64,000 nt of DNA. Origin: Ophthalmolycus amberensis (Eukaryota; Chordata; Actinopteri; Perciformes; Zoarcidae). Positions 1 to 13,623 of the stretch are shown one piece after another (position 1 is the stretch's first letter; the number at the start of each line of letters is the position of its first letter). The stretch spans positions 342,501-406,500 of the forward strand of contig JAFEUB010000969.1 in NCBI GenBank assembly GCA_024529925.1. The letters run 5' to 3'. The position numbers and the translations under genes are program-made. The notes under the pieces were generated by a model, which had not been told where the DNA came from, did not search any database, and saw only the letters and a program-made list of their open reading frames with translations.

Positions 1-235
1 CATACGTTTTAGCCATTTTAAATCAACTATTAACCAATCAAATGCTAACTATTTCGATAATTTATCCACTTTTTATTAATTTATCCAACTTTTAACAACT
101 ATTTCATCTGTTTATAAATTACTTTTAGCTACGTCAGCTATTGTCCATTATTTTTAGCTGTACAAACATTTATCCATCACTTTTAGCTAACTGTTTAGTG
201 GGTTAGGGTGTAATAAGTTATTGCCACAATTATGT
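1..235. repeat. Dispersed fish repeat, copy 1
   Basis: AT-rich sequence built from recurring phrases such as TTTATCCA and CTTTTAGCTAACTGTTTA. The same phrases recur at 4655-4835, so this is a dispersed repeat rather than unique sequence. The family name is unknown to me, and the left edge may lie outside the window. Confidence 0.55.
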
Positions 236-258
236 CTTAAAATCTCTTAAAAAGATGC

Positions 259-281
259 TATATATATATATATATATATAT
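259..281. repeat. (TA)n microsatellite
   Basis: Uninterrupted TA dinucleotides, about 11 copies. Confidence 0.9.
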
Positions 282-1275
282 GCTGTATATATTTTTTTAA
301 AGATGTATTATTTTTAAATGACAGATTTAGCTCATGTTGAATGGCAGCATGCATGTATAAAGCGTGTTTTGAAAGGTCCCTCACATTGTTTGCGACCACA
401 AACCAGCACAGGAAACTGCAGATAGAGAGGCACAAGAGGAAGGGGCTGAGAATTCAAACACAAACTACATCTCGTGGGTCACACAGACGTAACACACTCC
501 CAAGTGCAGATTTTGTTAATGAACCTGCAAGCCAAAATCAAATTTCTTGAAACAACTATTTGATTTGCATTTATTTAGTGTTGCACTCCTTGACCGCTCT
601 GTCCCTCCTTCAGCGGTCGTTCTCCCCAACAAAGGCTCTCCCTCTGGGGCTGCTGTGTGTGAATGGGCCTTGTTCATGTTGTTCTGCCTGTTTGGCCTTT
701 TTGCAGCCGAGTTCAGACACATCGACTGCCACCACCTCGCTGTACAGAAACAAGCTCTTGCGATCGACCGCAGTCCTGCCTCGAAGTCAATGGTTATGTC
801 GCAAATGCACTCAGCTGAACGCACACAAGTGCTCGTGGCTAAGAAACAATCTTAACTGCAGTTGCCATTTTGTCTTTAATGTAGTCACAATGACTGTGCA
901 TTAGTTTCACAATATTTGATATACCAAACTGTATAATATATTTTTGTATTTGCAATTTTGAAAGATTTAATAATATCAGGTTTGAAAGCTGTATATTTGA
1001 ATATTTGAAGTGGTATTTGAACATTTTTATCTCACACTTTGTCTCTGTGTGTTTGCAAGATTTACCTTTTCCTTTTTATGTTGATCAACACATAAGGAGA
1101 GTAAAGAACATGTTATCTTTCTATTTCTTTAAAATGATAATCTGACGATTAACTGATTATTCGTTTGACTGAGTCTGTAGAACGTAAACTGCAATAAATG
1201 TGCACTAACACATGGTGGCACCATTCAGCTATCATTCAATCTGCACAGTGCTTTGATGTCTATTCAATAATAACC
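282..1275. other. No gene seen
   Basis: About 1 kb with only short, overlapping open frames on both strands, no convincing splice-bounded exon and no recognisable protein motif. It looks intergenic. Confidence 0.6.
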
Positions 1276-1283
1276 CTTTAAAG

Positions 1284-2009
1284 CAGGGGTCTCAAACTCA
1301 TTTTCACTCTGGGGCCACATCAGCATCACGGTCGCCCACAAAGGGCCGGTTGTAAATGTAAGACTATGTAAATGTAACTTCTCCTAACATATTGGTAAAT
1401 AACTCTCTCTGCATTTGATTATGTTTATTCAAGTGTAAAAATATTGTACATGCAGTTATATCAACGTAAAATATTTAAGCACATTTCTGTTATAACTTAA
1501 ATCATTTTAATTTAGGGTTAAGAAACCCACATTACTCTATCAAACTTTTAAAGAAAATAGCAAAGACAAATATCAAACAAGTTATTACAATAACTTTGTT
1601 CAATGCTTAAAATCCTTTCAAGGGTGCGTTTGCACAATCCCACGTGAAGTATTTCATGTGTTTTAAAGCCACGTTTAAAGTAGTCTTCAATGTACTCACA
1701 ATACATTTCCATTTCAAATACAGGGTAACCAGCCAAAGAGCTGCTTCTATGATTGTGTGTTTAAGTATCTCATCATTTTGACTTTCTATCTCATAATTAT
1801 GACTTTCTATCATAGTTATGACTTTCAGTCTCATAACTTCGACTTTCTATCTCATAATTTCGACTATGGGGATTATTTTATTATCAAGTCTAACTTTTAA
1901 TTATTATTATTTATTTTCTTCATATTTAAACTTTTTTTTTTTGCTGGCGGATTCGCGGGCCACATAAAATGACTTGGCGGGCCCGCGGGCCTTGAGTTTG
2001 AGACCCCTG
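1284..2009. mobile_element. Non-autonomous hAT-type transposon (MITE-like)
   Basis: The left end starts CAGGGGTCTCAAACTCA and the right end finishes TGAGTTTGAGACCCCTG, a terminal inverted repeat of about 17 bp. It is flanked by 8-bp direct repeats, CTTTAAAG (1276-1283) and CTTTAAAA (2010-2017), which match at 7 of 8 positions. CAGGGG termini with 8-bp duplications are typical of hAT elements. No transposase frame is present in the 726 bp, so it would depend on an autonomous relative. The interior holds a short tandem array at 1779-1866. Confidence 0.88.
1779..1866. repeat. Imperfect tandem array inside the hAT MITE
   Basis: Four to five imperfect units of about 20-22 bp, each built around GACTTTCTATCTCATAATT. 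The array lies wholly inside the element at 1284-2009. Confidence 0.75.
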
Positions 2010-2017
2010 CTTTAAAA

Positions 2018-4427
2018 GGTACTATATGTGATAAATGTATCCACAGATCATTTACTCATACATATATCATTATCTCTATATTTTTTCCTCTTCCTTCTCT
2101 CAGCACTGTATTTCATATATGTAACAACATCTGTTATTAGTGCATAGACAGAGAATACCAGGAAAAGTCGGGTCTCCCTCGCTCTCCACCTGTCAGCTGG
2201 ATGTAATACAATAGAGGACAGGGAATAGAAACAGAGGATGGAGTTATGCAGGAAAGGTTTTGTTAGCAAGAGAGACAATCAAGTTTCCTTAGGACATAAT
2301 GCATAATGAGAACTGTAACCCACTATTTTATACATTCAAGCTTTTATTTTAAAGGACTTTTGCAAAAATTACTAATCAAAGCTCTGCAATACTGTTAGTC
2401 CAATATAAATCTTTTCTGCACATTGAAGTTGCCCTTCACAGCCACAGTAACTGCACTCACCAGTAGGGGCGCTGTGGAGCGGTGCCTGGCTGACGATCAT
2501 TAATCCGGATGGGAAAATAGAGCTCTGGCGCCGTGCCAGCATGTTTTTGGAAGATGCCTCTAGTTTAGACAGAGGTTGGACATTCAGCACAATTTGTCAG
2601 GGCTATTTGAGATGGGCAAAACAATGGAGCTCTCACAGCCACGCCGATAGTGGGAGAGGTCCTCCTCTTGGCTCCGGCACCCAAACTATGTCTCTCATCC
2701 AACTTCTCTGTTTATTTACACATATTGTCTCGGGGTCCGTTGCCACGGTCTCTCGTACTTCGTGATCAAATTTTTCACTTTTATTGATGTCATAAAAATA
2801 AAAAAAATCACTGGGGGCATTTAGGGAAGCTTGTGCTGGGAATACATGGGCCCCCTGTGTCCTGCTGTGTCCCGACAGCATTCTTTCACATACTCCGTGC
2901 TGTGTGATCACCAGAGGGGGCCTTTGACGAGCGGGCCCAGGGATCAGACGGACAGCTCGGAATTCTATGGGAATTTCTCAAGTGCTGTTGGTTACCAGTG
3001 GTTCTGCTGCAGACATGCACACTTGTGGTTAAACAATGCCGTCTCAGGTCTCTGATACACTTGTTTACTGCAGCTGATCGGCAACGTGAACTTCAGGTCG
3101 CTCTTGTGACGCCTGTATTTACTCCAACATGCAGAGCAGCGCTGGGAAGAAAAGTTGGGAGAACTTGGTTTTCTCCTACCTTGCATTCAAACTTTTGAGC
3201 CCGTTGAGGCCTCGGACATACAAGTTCACCTCAGGGTGTGAATATTTGTGTTTGAAAGTGCAATCTATCTTGGCTAGGTCTGCTGAAATGACGACATGTT
3301 CTTAAATTATACAGCAGGTCCTACAGGAGGAATTCAGAGGGAAAGCGTTGGCGCCAAAATACTCTTAGCCCTGCTGTTTTCATTAGTGAGTATAAAAGGC
3401 ATCTGATAAAGTAATACAACTCATAACATCACCTGTAGCGATGTGCAATGACTGGGAGGCCCTTGATGTAAATGTCAGAAAAAAGGTCTGGATCCTCTAT
3501 TGTTGTGTAGGAGAACATGGTTTATGTGACGCCCGGCTTGTTGCTTTTGACTTTGATTCAAGAAAAGAGGTGCATGCTTTCGAGGCCTATACTGTAATCT
3601 CTCCCAACACCTGCTCACGCTCTAGTCCCTCTTATCCCCTCAACAGCTCTCCACCAGAAACAATAGCAGGGCCTTCCTATCATGCGACGGAGCAGTCGCC
3701 TCCGAGTTCGCTATCAGAAATCGCCGCTCGGCTTCTCCGAAACAGTTTGTCAGCTCTTATCATCGGAGAGCCAAATCCTGGGCATTCCATCTCGAAAAGG
3801 CCACTTCATCTGCAAGACAGCTGGGTTTGCCAAACGTGAAGGTCTGGAGAGGAGTTAAGTGTTGGGCAGAATAGTTAGTGAGAAGGAGATGAAGAGGATA
3901 AGGGGGGGCAGATACAGAAGAGAGATGGGATTGTCCAGAAGTGGGAGAGCTAGATCCAGAGACTGATCTAGAGAAGCAAGAGAAAGATTGACTGAGTGAT
4001 AGTCAGAAGAGAGAGAGAGAGAAAAAAAGAAGAGTGGGCACCAGCAGCTGTGATCTCACCCTCCTCTACTCTCCTCTGGCAGCGGCATCCAGAAAGCTGC
4101 CCTTTCGCTGAAAAATGCCAAGCGCACCACATTCCACCGCCACACAAAGGCCCTCCCTCGTCTCAGCTGCACAGGCACAATCAGACAAGGGATAATTATA
4201 TAATTAGGCTGGCTGGTGCAGACAGGGGATCGTCAGATGGTGTGTTGGTGTGTCATATTTATGTTATCAGACAATGAAGAGAGTCTGGTCTTATCAGAGG
4301 AGGCAGCAGGGTGTGTGGGGGGGGCTCCAGCTGTGGCACTTAGGAACAGATTGTCGTGATAGAGAATAACGGGTCGATAGAACGACCGTCAGCATGTGGC
4401 CCGGCCGTCATCAGGGCCCGAGCCTTG
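2018..4427. other. No gene seen
   Basis: Ordinary mixed-composition DNA. Open frames reach 132 codons (3441-3839, +) but none resembles a known family or has a credible exon context. A purine-rich stretch lies around 3840-4035. Confidence 0.5.
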
Positions 4428-4453
4428 GTGTGTGTGTGTGTGTGTGTGTGTGT
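4428..4453. repeat. (TG)n microsatellite
   Basis: About 12 TG dinucleotides. Confidence 0.9.
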
Positions 4454-4654
4454 TTTGGACCCCATGATATGTGAAGAGGTGGGGACTTTCGGGGCTCCGA
4501 CTACCAGAAACATTGAAGACCAAATTGAATGGATGGCATGGTGCTGGATGGTACTTAACACCGCTAAATGTATAAAAGTGGATATTATCACAATCCTTTT
4601 TGATATAATTTGTAGGCTACTACCATCATTGGAGTGGGCATGCTGGACATTTCA

Positions 4655-4835
4655 AACTATTATCCGTTACTTTTATCTTTGAGCTAACTAGCTAATTTAG
4701 CGAATTTCAGCAATTTACCTTTTGCCATTCCAACCATTGGTTCACTCCCTTTAGCCTTTTCAACTTGTATCCATTACTTTTAGTTAACTGTTTATCCAGT
4801 GCTCAATCTATTATAATATATATATTTTTCAAATT
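4655..4835. repeat. Dispersed fish repeat, copy 2
   Basis: Shares the phrases TATCCATTACTTTTAG and TAACTGTTTATCCA with the repeat at the left edge of the window. The divergence suggests an old copy. Boundaries are approximate. Confidence 0.5.
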
Positions 4836-5535
4836 TATTCAGTTACTCCCCAATCTGTCCATGTACCCTTGGTAACATGCTGCAGTGGGCCTACCCATCG
4901 CTGCAGTACATGACCACTAAAATTGCCAAACAGACCACCTCTTCCCTCTTGTCGAGGCAGGATCCACGCTCCCAGACGAGAATTGAGCCAGTGTCCCGCT
5001 CAGTTGGCCACCACCCAAAAATCTCCCCTCGCACCGTGGCCTTGGCTTTGGGTGTGTCTCCACTCGCACGGGACAGCACAGAATAGACTATTGTTGATCG
5101 CACAAGACAGCGAGCCAGGGGAAGAGGGAGGGGGTGGTGTTGGGCAAGGGAGATGGTGGGTGGGGGGGGGGGGGGGGAGAGAAATTAGCTTTTAACGAGC
5201 GAGCGAAAAGCACATGGACAATGAAGCATATGGCTCTCCTCCCACTTACATGCGTGTGCACTGATGCAGAGCCACTGGACATTTATCTACACACACGCAC
5301 GCGCACGCACGCACAGTGCCCAGTCTTTCTTTCGCCAAGGTTTCCACATACATGTAGTATTTTGTTTTGAGATCAACATTGTGCACAAACACCAGGCATC
5401 TGCTATGTCATCAGAAGCTAACAAGGCCATGCATGTTCACAATGATGTGTATCAAGAGACACGCAACAATGCAAAAACATCAAGTAGCTTTAAAGAAAAA
5501 CTTCTGCGTTTTAGGAAATACGCTTATTCACTATC
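4836..5535. other. No gene; simple-sequence tracts
   Basis: Contains a run of G at 5162-5177 and a mixed CA/CG tract around 5290-5316. Open frames here are short and overlap on opposite strands. No gene is supported. Confidence 0.6.
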
Positions 5536-5539
5536 TTGC

Positions 5540-5960
5540 AGACAGGTACATGAGAAGATCGGCACAACTCATATCTTTACGATAAATATGAAGCTACAGC
5601 CAGCAGCCCGTTAGCTTAGCTTAGCACAAAAACTGGAAACGGGTAAACAGCTTGCCTGGCTCTGTCCATAGGTAACATAATCCGCCTTCCAGTGACTCTA
5701 AAGTTAGCTAATTAACACGTCATGGCTCATTTGTTTAATCACTACATAAATTAAGGTGTAAGAACGACAGGTCGTTATGTCTCAATGACTTCATTGACTT
5801 CCTGGTTGCCTGGTAACCTCACAGTGACCACAAGACTGCGGTGCCCTAGCTAAGAAGTAGTCCTGGATTATTTTGTGAGTGGATTTTGTTACCTTTGGAC
5901 AGAGCCAGGCTAACTGTTTCCAGTATTTTACTCGTGAAAAACATTGGTGAAACACAGGTA
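5540..5960. repeat. Interspersed fish repeat with inverted internal arms
   Basis: The segment near 5628-5668 (CTTGCCTGGCTCTGTCC) is repeated in inverted form near 5898-5922 (GGACAGAGCCAGGCTAACTG). It also carries GTTAGCTTAGCTTAGC, a phrase I associate with an abundant percomorph repeat. The folded-back structure suggests a non-autonomous transposon. I could not find clear ends or a target duplication. Confidence 0.6.
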
Positions 5961-8900
5961 TTTTGTGCCAAAATACAGTCTGCAAAGCTTTAGTTAATAT
6001 CCCCCTCGTATTTATTCAGAAACTAATATTGATGCACAGTTTAGGAGAAATGTCTTCTTGAAAAATGTCTTTAAAGTTTGAAATTAGAATAGAAAAGACC
6101 GCTGAAGGATTTGTTGACTCAGTGAACTGTCATCTTTCCTCGTCATCTACAAGAGAACAAAACATAATGTGTTGCGTTCAAGAGTCACTCAGCTTAGTCA
6201 AAATACAATTCTAATGTATTTATTTTCTGGAAATTTAAATGAACCATGTGGTGGTTAGCCATTTCACTTTAAGTTTCCTCACTTAATTTACATTAGTTCT
6301 GACCATTTTTCAAAGCACAGCATAGATTTTTAGATAGATTTTTAGCTTCTGGGCAAACTTCCTTTTTCCAGAGGGTATAAAATCAATGTGAAACGCATGG
6401 TTTGCTTTGGAAAAGTAATGTGAACCATGGTAGTTAATGAGCTGAAAAATGCAGGACCAGTATATGGTACATTCCATTTACTACACATGTGGTACTTTCT
6501 GCCTTGATGCTTTCTGTCTGACACGCACACGAAACGGTGAAGAATTTCTTTGTCTCACATAACCGCAGGCGACTGTTTGCCTGAAACATCAGCAAACAGT
6601 CATTATCACTTACGAGGCTCCAATCGTCTGTGTCTTTGGTGAGATTACTGCTTTTGAACACGTGGAAAAAAACAGATCTTCACTCTCATGGAAACAAAAA
6701 CAACCACCTTCAATTACAGATTCTTATCCAGCTCGGAGAAGATATTCACATGTAACCCTCTGCTGCAGAACTATATTTGGGCTTCAGACATTTTTGAGAT
6801 GGTGAGAACTACTGTCTTTGTAGAAATGAGTGCCATCACCAAGGCTTTCTGTTTTTAATCATGCTGCTTTTAGATGTTGGCAGCAATATCTTAAGCTTTG
6901 TTTGTCCCAGGAGGTTTGCCTTTCTTTGGAGCTTTGGTAAACGTTTTCCAGGGGAAAAAGAAAGTGATTGGGCAGAGATCAGGTTTATTGGCACGGGACA
7001 TGAATTACAAACAAAATTAAACTTTTTTTCTTTTCTTTTCATGGACACAAAAAAAGTAAAGTCTAGAATCCATGATTTGTGTTCAGTTTTACCATTAACG
7101 GTGACTTCTGATGATGATGATGATGAATCGTCACGTAGTATGACAGTGATCTGAGCCACCCTCTGAGCTCTTCAAATGTCCAGTTGCTCACTCACCACAT
7201 CAGTTCAACAAAGCCAGACTTGAAAGCAGAGCTTCATAGGTCACTTACCCACAATAACTGTGACATAATCAATAAGTCAGCATCAAGGTCAGAGAGAGTG
7301 GGTCATGGTCATTCTCTAATTGTCCAAATTCCCACTCTGCATGCTAACCTTTTGCATGATGCTAGGCGTGCATGCCAGAGTCCATTCTCCTCTCTCTAAT
7401 GTCCTGACCTTTTTGTCTTGTTGGAGGACCTCAGAGCGAGCAGAGGGGTATAGCTGGTGTGTCCCGACAGAGAAAATACATGCGGGCAGGGATTGTGTAA
7501 TGGCCGTGACATTTCGGAGTGGGCTGTGACCCGCTCTGCTCCTTCATTGCTTTGAAGGATCAGTCAGACGCTCGCTCAGACGGACCCGAGAGGTCGGCGC
7601 CACTCGTGGGCTGAATTGATGTCTTGATGCAGCATCAGCAGTTCCAGCAGAGAGGCTCGTCACAGGCTCATTCTATGCGATGTGAGGCGACAAAGACGTC
7701 ACTATCGATGCCACGTGGTACCTAATGTGTCGAATTTGCAAAGCAAGAAATACCACACATAAAGGATACAGGAAGCATGTTTTTTTCAATTTTATCCCTG
7801 TTTTCACATATAATGAAAATTGTCCTGTCGATATGGAGGCCTAATTGTACAGTTTTTAGGTTACAAGAATATAAGAAAGATGACGACGAAGTTAGGCATA
7901 TTTGTTGAGAAATGCATTAATATCTTATGCGTGTACTGGAAGAAAAACACACAATGAAGTTATTTTTACTGTTTGAAGGTGCACAAAGTCTCAAGGTGCA
8001 GCTTTAAAGTATATTTTAATCTTACAAGTGTTCACATTTTGTCAGTTAGTCCGTGCATATGTTTTGAAGCCACACAGGTGTTTTGAGTTAGTCTTGCTGA
8101 TTGGCCTTCTTCTCAATACTGTGGACGTCTACAGACTAATTGAGTGACATCTTCATGAGTCTCCTGTCCCGAATTCTTATCAAAGCCTGAGCAGAGGTCT
8201 CAGCCGCCAGAGTGACTGACAACACCTGTGTGGGTGCACAGAGGACACATTCGGCAAACAGTACCTTCACTATCATGACAGGAGTTATTGTCTGTTGTGT
8301 GGATAAAAGCAGATGTGCATTCAATTGGCCCCTCACCAGAGATCTCAGATGAACCTGAAGTCCAATCCAAGGCCGGGCCGGGCCATGGGAAACTTGACGT
8401 CAAAGAAGTTCACCCTCCAACACAAGTAACCTTTTTTTCTCTTCGCTGGTCCGGCCTGCTTTTTCATATTTCATTGGTATTTCCGGATGGCTCCCACATT
8501 TGCAAAATAAAGGCCATCAGAGTAATCATTATAATGTTGGAACAATAATAACTGGGGGAACTGAATGAAAGCTTGGAGAGGCTTGTTGACCTTTCAGAGC
8601 TAAACTGGTCCTGGCTTCTGTCTGTGCACTGCTGAGCCCATTGTGTTCCCAGACCTTATCATTGTGCTGCAGTTTCCTCTCCCTGCTGCGTGCGCGCACA
8701 CGTGCATGTGAGCGTATGAGTTGATGCGCGTGTGAGGGCCCTGTCCTTGTGTATAAATGTGTGTGTGCTTGTGTTTTAGTGAACTGGGCCGGCGTACAAC
8801 AAAGTACAGAGGCTTGAAGAGTGATGCATGCTGTTTCACACCTAGTGGATCTCCATCTCACACACACGCACACACATGCTCAGGGCTGCTGATTTCAGTA

Positions 8901-9638
8901 TTTGAATCCAAAGTTTACTACACTCTTGAAATCAGTTGAGCCTATGTGTGACGTTATTTAATGCTGAAAACAGATGCAACAATATGACATGTAGCAGCAT
9001 GGCATGTGCCTTTTTAAATACATTTATTAATGACCGACATAATGCAGTAATTTAGAAAAGAAATACTGGAAATTTTAATTATATGTACTACTTAAGTAGT
9101 ACTAAGTACTAGATATGATCTCACATATATGTCAACTCTAACATAAGTGCACAGAAAAGCACCCAGATCCAGCAGTACTATAATAATAATAATAATAATT
9201 GTCTTCCTTCGACATTACTTCTCAATCAATGCTTTCGCTAAATCCTCCTGGAAAAAAAATTGACTCATCAGACAGTGAGGCTCATTCATAAAAGTTAATA
9301 GGTGATGAAAGCTGAAGTTATCAAAGTATTAGTACAACTCAGGAATGAGTGACAGATTCTGCTCTCACCAGTCCGTCCCTAACGTTAAGAAAGAACCACT
9401 GCCTCCACCTGTCCTCGTCCCCCCCCCCCCCCCCGGTCCTCGTCCCCCCTCTTCCCTGAACTTCTCCCCCGTTCTGGTGTGGGAGCGACGTCCTATGATG
9501 TCACGGTCAGCTCTGTTCTCCCTGACAATACACCCACACCTCCGGGGCTTCCCCTGCCCCGGCAACAGGGGGAGCTGTTGTGTCCTGCTGGTATGTGTGC
9601 TATGACTCATCGCCTCCTTTCTCCCACGCAGTCGTTCT
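5961..9638. other. No gene seen
   Basis: About 3.7 kb without a supportable gene. It contains a short GAT run near 7112-7124, GT/CA-rich stretches around 8690-8875 and a C run near 9419-9434. The longest frames are about 115 codons, overlap on both strands and have no family resemblance. Confidence 0.5.
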
Positions 9639-9654
9639 CACACACACACACACA

Positions 9655-9702
<48 letters not shown>
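9639..9702. repeat. (CA)n microsatellite
   Basis: About 30 CA dinucleotides interrupted once by CG. Frames read through it give only alternating Thr-His or Cys-Val peptides, which are artefacts. Confidence 0.95.
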
Positions 9703-9707
<5 letters not shown>

Positions 9708-11885
9708 CCGTACACAGCTGCTGTCAGCCGGAGCTCCATAGTGATACACACATACACAAACACACGGTGCATCATTGGGTATACAGTGCAGCGCATGGAC
9801 AAAAGGGACGGGGGCTTCATGTAGGATGTGGGGGCGGACCGATGAAGATGTTGCCCTGGGCAACTGATATCCCAACACAGCTCTGACCCCGGTAACGCCC
9901 GTCGCTCATTGAATCAATGGTAGTATTGATACACATGGAGAGAGTGAGACAACAGAGGAGAGAAATGAGAGGACAGTGAGTGTGTGTGTGATTAGTTGCA
10001 GAGTACATGCTTTATGTATCGCTGAGGTTACTTGTCTTTATGTACTTTCATCGTTTTTACCTATACTGAAACTCAGAGCCCTGTATGATGCAGGTGTATT
10101 GATGTGTGTGTGTGTGTGTGTGTGTTTGCAATGTCCCACATACATACAGGGGTATGTATTCTCTAACCTTGTGAGGACGTGTGTGTTATTAGTGTCTGTA
10201 GCACTAATATGTGCCAGAGTGGTGCATTTATTAACTCAGGGATTCAAACGCATCTAATATAGGATTATAAGATAGTTATATCCATTAAAGAAAATACGAT
10301 AACAATATTAGATTTTTACAACCGCTATTGAGAGAAACTCTGAAGCTGTAAACGCAACATTGGTACAATATCAGTGTATCACAAGTTGTTGATAGTATTA
10401 ATAACAGCTGCTCGTCTAGCAAACACTGAGAAAAAAATAATTTAGAGTTGTGTTTCTGGCCATCCAACAATTAAATCCAATATTTGCTTTTCTTTGAGCT
10501 CTGTTTTGGTCTCCACCAACTCCAGATGGAAATAACTTGCTCTTTAGGTGCTTAATGCTCCACTATGTTCATCAATTAGTCACTCTTTGCTGAAACAGCT
10601 GCCTGCTGCTGGAAAGATAGCTAATGAAAAAGATGAAACTAAACTAAAACAGGGAAGTTGTTGACTATAACACGACCCCCCCCCCCCCCCCTCCAAAAAT
10701 AGCGCTAAAATGTTCCTCGTGCTGTGGGAAACAGTTGGATGCTGATTCTCTGTTTGTTCACCTCATAGTAATTTCATCAATTGGTAAATATTCGCTAGCA
10801 CACCTTTAATTACATTCCAACTGACAATTTGTAAAGTGGTGCAAGTACCTCATATAACATATCGGCTTTTAAATCAGGCATGCAACACACAATCTGCTGT
10901 TGAGGAGGAAGCCAACTGTAAATGATACAAAGTCAAAACTATAGAATTAAAATAAGCTGTTGCACACAGTCAATATTTTGTGCAAAGGAGTGGTTCATTT
11001 TCTACAAAGTACATAACTGGCCAGCATGGGCATATTCACAATAACACACATGCGCTCTTCAAATCACCTGACGCACAGGACAACACTTGCAACAACAAGC
11101 CATTCTTTAAGGTGCTGTCTGTTAATGCAGCGGCACATCGTCCATACATCCTGACATCGGTTAAACGATAAAGCCGTTCCACACAGTAGGATGCTGACAG
11201 GATCTATAGCTGATCTGCTGATGTTGGGGCCGATAAGGGAGTATCTACCACAAACCACCTCTGACCATCAAAGCCATCCCACTATTGTTCCCCCACGCAC
11301 AGGAAGCAAGGTTTGTTGTGTTATTGTTGGATGAGGGACAAAGAGGGAGGGAGCTGCAATAAGGCTGTGTGTGTGTGTGTGTGTGTTTTGCCTACTACAG
11401 TATGTGTGATTTATGTCTCTGTTTCAATATGTGACCAGTGTGTCACACATGTGTGGTGTATATTGATCATGTGTTGTGTTGCAGTAAGGGGAAGCGGTAT
11501 GCTGTACCTGAGTCAGAGCGGAAGAGGAGCCTTAAGCGGCACCTCTGCTCAGCGGAACATGGAGCTGTGCAGGAAAACACCTGGGAGCTGAGGGAGAACA
11601 AACAAACCCAGGGAAGGGAAGAGGAAGAAGAGGGAGAGGAGAGGCAGGATGAGGAGGGGAATTAAACACAGAGGAGCGAGAGAGAGAGCAAGTAGCTGCC
11701 GTTGAAGCCATGTGGAGTCCAGGAAGAGAGAGTTCCGGTTTATACGTCAGTGTGGCATCATTGAGATTGAGCTGCTGTAGAAGAAGTTGGTTTGTGAGGG
11801 ACCAGAGCCATTTTAAAATGAGAGAACAGTATGTATTTTATGTCTGAAAACTCTGGCAGCTGACATCATGAGACCCAACGCAGCT
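9703..11885. other. No gene seen; small simple repeats
   Basis: Contains a TG microsatellite at 10103-10125, a C run at 10676-10692 and a second TG tract near 11367-11386. A purine-rich, Glu/Arg-coding stretch at 11485-11665 follows a TTGCAG but has no recognisable product. Confidence 0.5.
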
Positions 11886-11970
11886 CCTCATTCTTTGGTG
11901 CTTGCTGTCATTTCCCTTTTTCCCCCCAATTCATTTTAGCTGAACGCCACAATTCCCCTGAGTTGATTGG
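11886..11970 (+). repeat. 85-bp dispersed repeat, copy A
   Basis: Nearly identical to 36581-36664 in the same orientation: one T-run indel and two substitutions over 85 bases, including the shared phrase CATTCTTTGGTGCTTGCTGT. The similarity stops abruptly on both sides. The family is unknown to me; it is probably a piece of a transposable element. Confidence 0.8.
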
Positions 11971-13623
11971 CAACAACAAAGCAAACAAGCGTATTTGTTG
12001 CACTTTTGCTCTGTAATGTAAGTATATCACACAGGAAGTCAAGGTACTGAATATAGCATAGAGTACAGACAAGAAAGAGAGCCAACTAGCTAACATTATC
12101 TGGAAATCATAACCAGCTGTCCACAGCCACTGTTTCAGAAAGTAGAGGACCTCAGCATGCAGTGTCTTTAAGGTGGTGGTATGCTCAAAAAGAAAACGAG
12201 TTCCCACGACATATTTGGAAGCAGAAGGTTTTTATAGCTGAGAGACGGGTGGGAAGCAGTGATGGTTGAAAATATGGGGATACTGGCTCACATTTCATCC
12301 TGGAACACATTCATATGTTGCACTCAAACAGTGACTGAAGTAGCTGGTGAAGGAATGAAAACAGATAACTTGAGAGAGAAGCATACTGACGCCTTTGAGA
12401 ATACAGGTTTGTTGCAGGACACAAACAATACAAGATTTTAAAAAAACAGTAATAGTGACACAAAATATGTTTTTGTATCACTTTATTTATGTAGAAAAAA
12501 CCCAAATCAGACTTACTGACACAAAGTAACACAGACACACACCATAGACTGGCTCTGCCTAAGAAACAAGGCACACAGAGGCTCTGCTCAGTTGTCCAGA
12601 CATCACATCCTTGACACAGTTCCCTGGCTGCCATGCAGCTGAACCGGGCCACTCCAAAGTTTCTTCCCACTCCGTCTCTGCAGATGGCATTGTTTGCAGA
12701 CACAATTTTCATTGTATCTGGAGTAGGAGGGGACGGAGATCACTGCTGCAGTAGACGCCAAGCGCTTGTGTACTCAACGACCCTCACTGGCATTCAGGAG
12801 TTAGTTGCAGCCCCCCCCCCTGTTCTCCCCTTCTCCACCCCTCCCGCCACTGACTTCTGGGAGGTAAAGCCTGGATTTCCCCGTTTCCACTCTCCCTAGC
12901 TCTTTAACAACTAACGCCTCGCTCTCACCCTCTCATTTAGCACCACTCCTCTCATTTCCTCTCCTCCCCTGTTAAACCATTATGTCCTTTTATTCAAAAG
13001 CTGCCCCCCCCCCACACCCCCTCCTGCTCTGTGCCTACCTGCTCTGAACCTGTCCTCGTGGCTTGATATATATACGATACTTCTAGCAGCAAATTTCTCA
13101 TTGGACCAATTCTATCTGACCAAAATCTCATTACTATCCTGTGAAAATATCCCCAGCTTTCGTGTTAAAGTTGTGGTATCAGACAAATAAATGTATGCCC
13201 GTGTGAGAGTATCATCCTCACTCTCTTTATCTTTGCTTACCCAGAATACCTGTTTTTCTACCTCCAGTCACCGAGACAGAAAGTGGCAACATTGCTCGCT
13301 ATTTTCCTTCTCCCCTCGCCAAATCCATTGGATAAGTAATTGCCTTCATAATTTAATAAGCAGGTACAGCAGAGATATTTAAGGCATTTTCGGATGCAGT
13401 TTGGTATTGACTGTGCACCACTCCTGTGCTGTTTGGACCTGTCTGATTGTTTGCTTTGATTCCAGGGTCCTCTGCTCAACCAAAGTATGAATATGTGCTG
13501 CTGAGTGAGCTACCGTAGAAGGACAGAGACTCTGCAGCGTGTGTGGACTGCAGTGATGGCTAGGTGTGCGTGCGCATCCAGTTTAAATGCGTGTGCACAT
13601 GCACGTCTGTGCAGCACATTATG
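11971..13623. other. No gene seen
   Basis: Mixed sequence with C runs near 12810 and 13005. No frame is supported as coding. Confidence 0.5.

Noticed and set aside
3441..3839. 132-codon + frame
   Set aside because: No family resemblance and no supporting splice or promoter signals.
11438..11665. Glu/Arg-rich frame preceded by TTGCAG
   Set aside because: No recognisable family, no donor with good context, and a purine-rich composition that favours open frames.
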